From: Phytomonas francai
Lineage: Eukaryota; Euglenozoa; Kinetoplastea; Trypanosomatida; Trypanosomatidae
Length of the DNA stretch: 64,000 bases
NCBI GenBank assembly: GCA_001766655.1
Contig: MJCC01000003.1
Location: 1-64,000 of the forward strand
Reading direction: 5' to 3'
The translations under genes and the position numbers were made by a program. Position 1 is the first letter of the stretch, and each line of letters starts with the position of its first letter. Under the pieces are notes generated by a model. The model was not told the origin of the DNA and did no database searches. It saw nothing but the letters and a program-made list of their open reading frames with translations. Positions 61,325 through 64,000 of this stretch are shown here, piece after piece.

Positions 61325-62176
61325 ATGATGAGCAAGGCACCGGTGGCTATCGTCACGGGCAGCGTCAAACGAGTTGGAAGGGCAATCGCCATTCGTCTGC
61401 ACGATGATAACTTTAACGTATGCCTGCACTACAACAACTCCCATGAAGCGTCTGAAGAGCTTGCGAGTATGCTCAACTCGCGACGTCCAGGCAGCGCAGC
61501 AACGTTCCAGGCTAGTTTTAGTGGGGGAATTCAGTCCCCCAACGAGGGGGGTCTCGCCGAGCGCTGCGCTCGTCTAATTGATTTTTGCTACTCCACTTTT
61601 GGACGATGTGATGTATTAGTGAATAACGCTTCGGCATACTACCCAACACCTCTCCTGTGCGACTCTTCCTCAGTTGGCGGAAATAACATCTATGAAACAG
61701 ATCGCATGGAGAAGGATATCCTGAATATATTCGGCTCCAACGCACTCGCCCCTTTGTGCTTGATTCGTTGTTTTACTCGGAAAGTACAATCCATTGAAGC
61801 CGAGCTCAAATCGGATTCACCAACCCAGAGATGTGTAGTGAACCTATTGGACGCTATGATAAACATCCCTTTGGAAGGATTTTGCCTCTACACCATGGGC
61901 AAGTACGCCATCGAAGGCCTCACTAAGGCGGCCGCGCTAGAGCTGTCCAAAATAAACATCCGGGTAAATGGGGTTGCTCCGGGGTTGTGTTTGTTGCCAC
62001 TGGGGATGACCAAGGAGGAGCTAGAGGTTGAGCGCTGTAAAGTGCCCCTCGGCCAACGAGAAGCCTCTGCAGAGGAAATCGCCTCCGCAGTGTCCTTTTT
62101 GGTTTCCTCAGAATCAAAGTACATCACTGGATCTGTCCTTAATGTTGATGGTGGAATCAGCCTTAAGCGCGCTTAG
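61325..62176 (+). CDS. PTR1: Pteridine reductase 1
   Basis: A 283-residue short-chain dehydrogenase. The cofactor motif is TGSVKRVGRAIA with the CLHYNNS loop that selects NADPH; VNNASAYYPTPL is the substrate-pocket segment. The catalytic residues are Asp176, Tyr189 and Lys193 (LYTMGKYA), spaced as in known PTR1. VNGVAPGLCLLP and the C-terminal KYITGSVLNVDGGISL complete the family pattern. PTR1 reduces biopterin and folate with NADPH and lets trypanosomatids bypass dihydrofolate reductase inhibition. A 5-residue longer start (ATG ATG) exists; either Met may be used. It is slightly shorter than some Leishmania forms. Identity is strong. Confidence 0.95.
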   Translation: MMSKAPVAIVTGSVKRVGRAIAIRLHDDNFNVCLHYNNSHEASEELASMLNSRRPGSAATFQASFSGGIQSPNEGGLAERCARLIDFCYSTFGRCDVLVNNASAYYPTPLLCDSSSVGGNNIYETDRMEKDILNIFGSNALAPLCLIRCFTRKVQSIEAELKSDSPTQRCVVNLLDAMINIPLEGFCLYTMGKYAIEGLTKAAALELSKINIRVNGVAPGLCLLPLGMTKEELEVERCKVPLGQREASAEEIASAVSFLVSSESKYITGSVLNVDGGISLKRA

Positions 62177-62507
62177 TTTATCGTTAATCGGTGTCTTTGA
62201 TAAGAACATTTATTTTCCATATTTTAGACCGAATAAACCTCGAACCTTTCTTAACTTTTTCATGGTAAAGGGGACATATACAAACTGAAATTGCTTTACC
62301 TTGGAAGTTTCTGAGCCCCATTTATTTTATGCGCTTGAAGGTCATTGTTTGGGTTTATGCGACATTCTGTCCCGGACTTTTTACACTGGAATACTTCATT
62401 TTCCCCCTTCTTTGTTCCCCCCTCTTCCCTCGACATACACACGTGAAGGATCTCTTTCCAAAATACAAAATAACAAGGCATCATTTCACTCACTCATTAG
62501 CTTAGGA
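62177..62507. other. Intergenic, pyrimidine-rich before last gene
   Basis: Contains a CT-rich tract (about 62395-62430) and a candidate acceptor (CATTAG at 62495-62500) eight bases before the ATG at 62508. Confidence 0.5.
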
Positions 62508-64000
62508 ATGCTGCAAAACCCAGCAGTACCAGATACCCAACTGCAGTCCGGCTACAATGGCAACACAACCCTTGCAGGTGTCCCCAGCGCAGTCCATGCT
62601 TTAGAGCTCTACCCCATCGGATCGAGACTCCAGAAAGCAAGAATTCCGCCAAGCGACCGGGGACAGCTTCCATCCCTCGATACCAGGGGAAATGTAGTGA
62701 AATCTCATGAACCCCATTCTTCTACAAGAGATGAACTCATTCAGAGCGACGATGCGGACTCTTTGCATTCTTTAGTAATTCCCTCTTATTTCTCCAGCAC
62801 TGCCCAGCTTCAGGCTCGTGTAAAGGCAGAGTTAGGGAGGCAGCTTTTTGGTGTTCTGAAGCAGCGGCTGCAAGGCAGACAACGGGCGCTCGCGAGGTCT
62901 GTGCAGGTGCGGGCCGAGCCAGGCGAGGTCAAGCTGGCGACCGACCCCTCTCTCCGCGAGGCCTGCAAAGACTCCAGAGCCCATCCACCGAATGACATGC
63001 AGGGTGGTCGGCAACCGGGAAATGCGAGGCGCCAGGAAAGCACGGCGAAAACTCCTCCGCAATCCCATCTGAACAATCTCATGGGTGCGATGCCCACCGC
63101 TACGCAGTGTGCGTGGAGGCCCGAGATACCGATCATGCGTGAGGCCCAAGTTCCCTCCCCGCGTGATACCTTAACGGTTGCGATGAAAGGGGAGCGCATT
63201 CGAAGATGTGAGGTAAACGGCCTACCAATGTGGGAAGTAGACCAGACCTCGAAGATTGACCTTGTGCGTATTCATCGCTTGAAGGCAAATCCAGACTACA
63301 ACCGTGGCCTTTTTGCCGGGCTGAAGCAGTTCGTGACGCGCAGCGGGCTCTTTGTTGTGGGTTTGACGCGTGGAACAGACGAGCGGCGCATTCGTCCTAG
63401 GGCGTGGCATCTCTTCTATGGCTCAAGAGACACAAGGGATACAAAAAGAACGTCTCGAAGAATTGGTGCGGATTCTGACACTGCGGAGGTTAGCTATAGA
63501 AGAACCATGGATAACTTCTCCTCCAGCGATGACCACAGAGTGTCAAGCTCCTATCGTCCGAATTTGATGAGTTTTGGTGACGTGTGCCGAAAAAAAATCG
63601 TTAGGGGGATCCTCTCGGAGGAGGAGCGAGCTGAGGCCGCTAGTCGTCTGAAGTCACTTCGGGAAAAGGCACTGGAAACAGTGATGATGTCCGCGAGGCG
63701 CCTAACAGAGAAAGGGGAGGGGACGAGACGGTTAACTAGTGAGAGTTCTCTTTTGAGTGCAGGAGTCTCCTATTCTTCTCGTCCACTTACAATGGAAAAT
63801 GCCCCATTATTACCTTCTCTGCAGTCGAGATATCTTGCACGTACGGAAGACAGCAGTGTCAACTCCGACACAAATTTATTTTTGTCTGAAGCAAATAAAG
63901 ACGTGAATTTATGGAGTTTGGACCAGGAGGCACTGAGTTTAACCCACACTCTTAGACCGTCGTCACGCCTCGTCTATAGTTCTTTGCGCAAGAATGCAAG
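62508..64000 (+). CDS. Hypothetical protein, open at right edge (partial)
   Basis: From the ATG at 62508 the frame has no stop for 497 codons up to the window edge, so the gene continues beyond. It is Ser-, Arg- and Gln-rich and mostly disordered. One segment (WEVDQTSKIDLVRIHRLKAN through FVTRSGLFVVGLTRG, about 240-285) looks folded. Several predicted basic helices (QARVKAELGRQLFGVLKQRL; RAEAASRLKSLREKALETV) could bind protein or nucleic acid. I do not recognise the family. GC content is high around 62860-63120 compared with the rest. Confidence 0.75.
   Translation, partial: MLQNPAVPDTQLQSGYNGNTTLAGVPSAVHALELYPIGSRLQKARIPPSDRGQLPSLDTRGNVVKSHEPHSSTRDELIQSDDADSLHSLVIPSYFSSTAQLQARVKAELGRQLFGVLKQRLQGRQRALARSVQVRAEPGEVKLATDPSLREACKDSRAHPPNDMQGGRQPGNARRQESTAKTPPQSHLNNLMGAMPTATQCAWRPEIPIMREAQVPSPRDTLTVAMKGERIRRCEVNGLPMWEVDQTSKIDLVRIHRLKANPDYNRGLFAGLKQFVTRSGLFVVGLTRGTDERRIRPRAWHLFYGSRDTRDTKRTSRRIGADSDTAEVSYRRTMDNFSSSDDHRVSSSYRPNLMSFGDVCRKKIVRGILSEEERAEAASRLKSLREKALETVMMSARRLTEKGEGTRRLTSESSLLSAGVSYSSRPLTMENAPLLPSLQSRYLARTEDSSVNSDTNLFLSEANKDVNLWSLDQEALSLTHTLRPSSRLVYSSLRKNA

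Noticed and set aside
1..64000. CRISPR arrays, bacterial operons, tRNA or rRNA genes
   Set aside because: No spaced direct repeats of CRISPR type, no cloverleaf with A/B boxes and no rRNA-like block was seen by eye; the layout is eukaryotic (kinetoplastid).

Overview
The window looks like nuclear DNA of a trypanosomatid (kinetoplastid), most probably a Trypanosoma or close relative. Genes lie in two long single-strand clusters that diverge from one strand-switch region. Polypyrimidine tracts followed by AG precede many ATGs, as expected for spliced-leader trans-splicing. No gene needs an intron to be read, with one debatable exception. Many products are family-typical (mitochondrial tryparedoxin peroxidase, metal-ligand-poor arginase-like protein, MRP/PGPA transporter, PTR1). 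From memory, the order TXNPx - cyclophilin - arginase-like - GDP-mannose pyrophosphorylase - BEACH - RidA - MRPA - YIP1 - PTR1 matches part of T. brucei chromosome 8 and the Leishmania chromosome 23 'H locus'. The species cannot be named from sequence alone.

Left arm (1-11551, minus strand): a membrane-anchored glycosyltransferase (1226-2797) with a decayed second copy (about 4440-5885), a possible transporter remnant (7305-7640), a CLN3/battenin family protein (8112-9656) and a cyclophilin (10874-11551). The divergent strand-switch region is 11552-12369 and is presumably a Pol II initiation zone for both clusters.

Right arm (12370-64000, plus strand): a small RRM-like protein; a decayed gene lying antisense at 13265-14760; a hypothetical gene whose frame continues past its stop (15083-16369); a hypothetical protein; UTP15; mitochondrial tryparedoxin peroxidase; a cyclophilin with a charged tail; a basic protein; the arginase-like protein; a coiled-coil protein; an RMI1/TDRD3-type OB-fold protein followed by gene relics; GDP-mannose pyrophosphorylase; a 2990-residue BEACH-WD40 protein; a duplicated ~675 bp intergenic unit; an AFG2/SPATA5L1-like AAA ATPase; a degenerate cyclophilin; V-ATPase proteolipid; an LRR protein; an LRR/cyclic-nucleotide-binding protein; two small hypotheticals; RidA; the MRP/PGPA ABC transporter; two small membrane proteins; YIPF6/HTBF-like protein; a 264 bp perfect copy of part of the MRP gene; PTR1; and a hypothetical gene open at the right edge.

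The genes are mostly housekeeping and, as usual in trypanosomatids, are not grouped as functional operons. Thiol/drug/pterin functions (MRP, YIP1, PTR1) do sit together as in the Leishmania H locus. The most unusual content is in the spaces between genes: at least three decayed or truncated genes, two of them antisense to their neighbours, two recent duplications, and two genes whose coding-like frame runs on beyond a stop codon.
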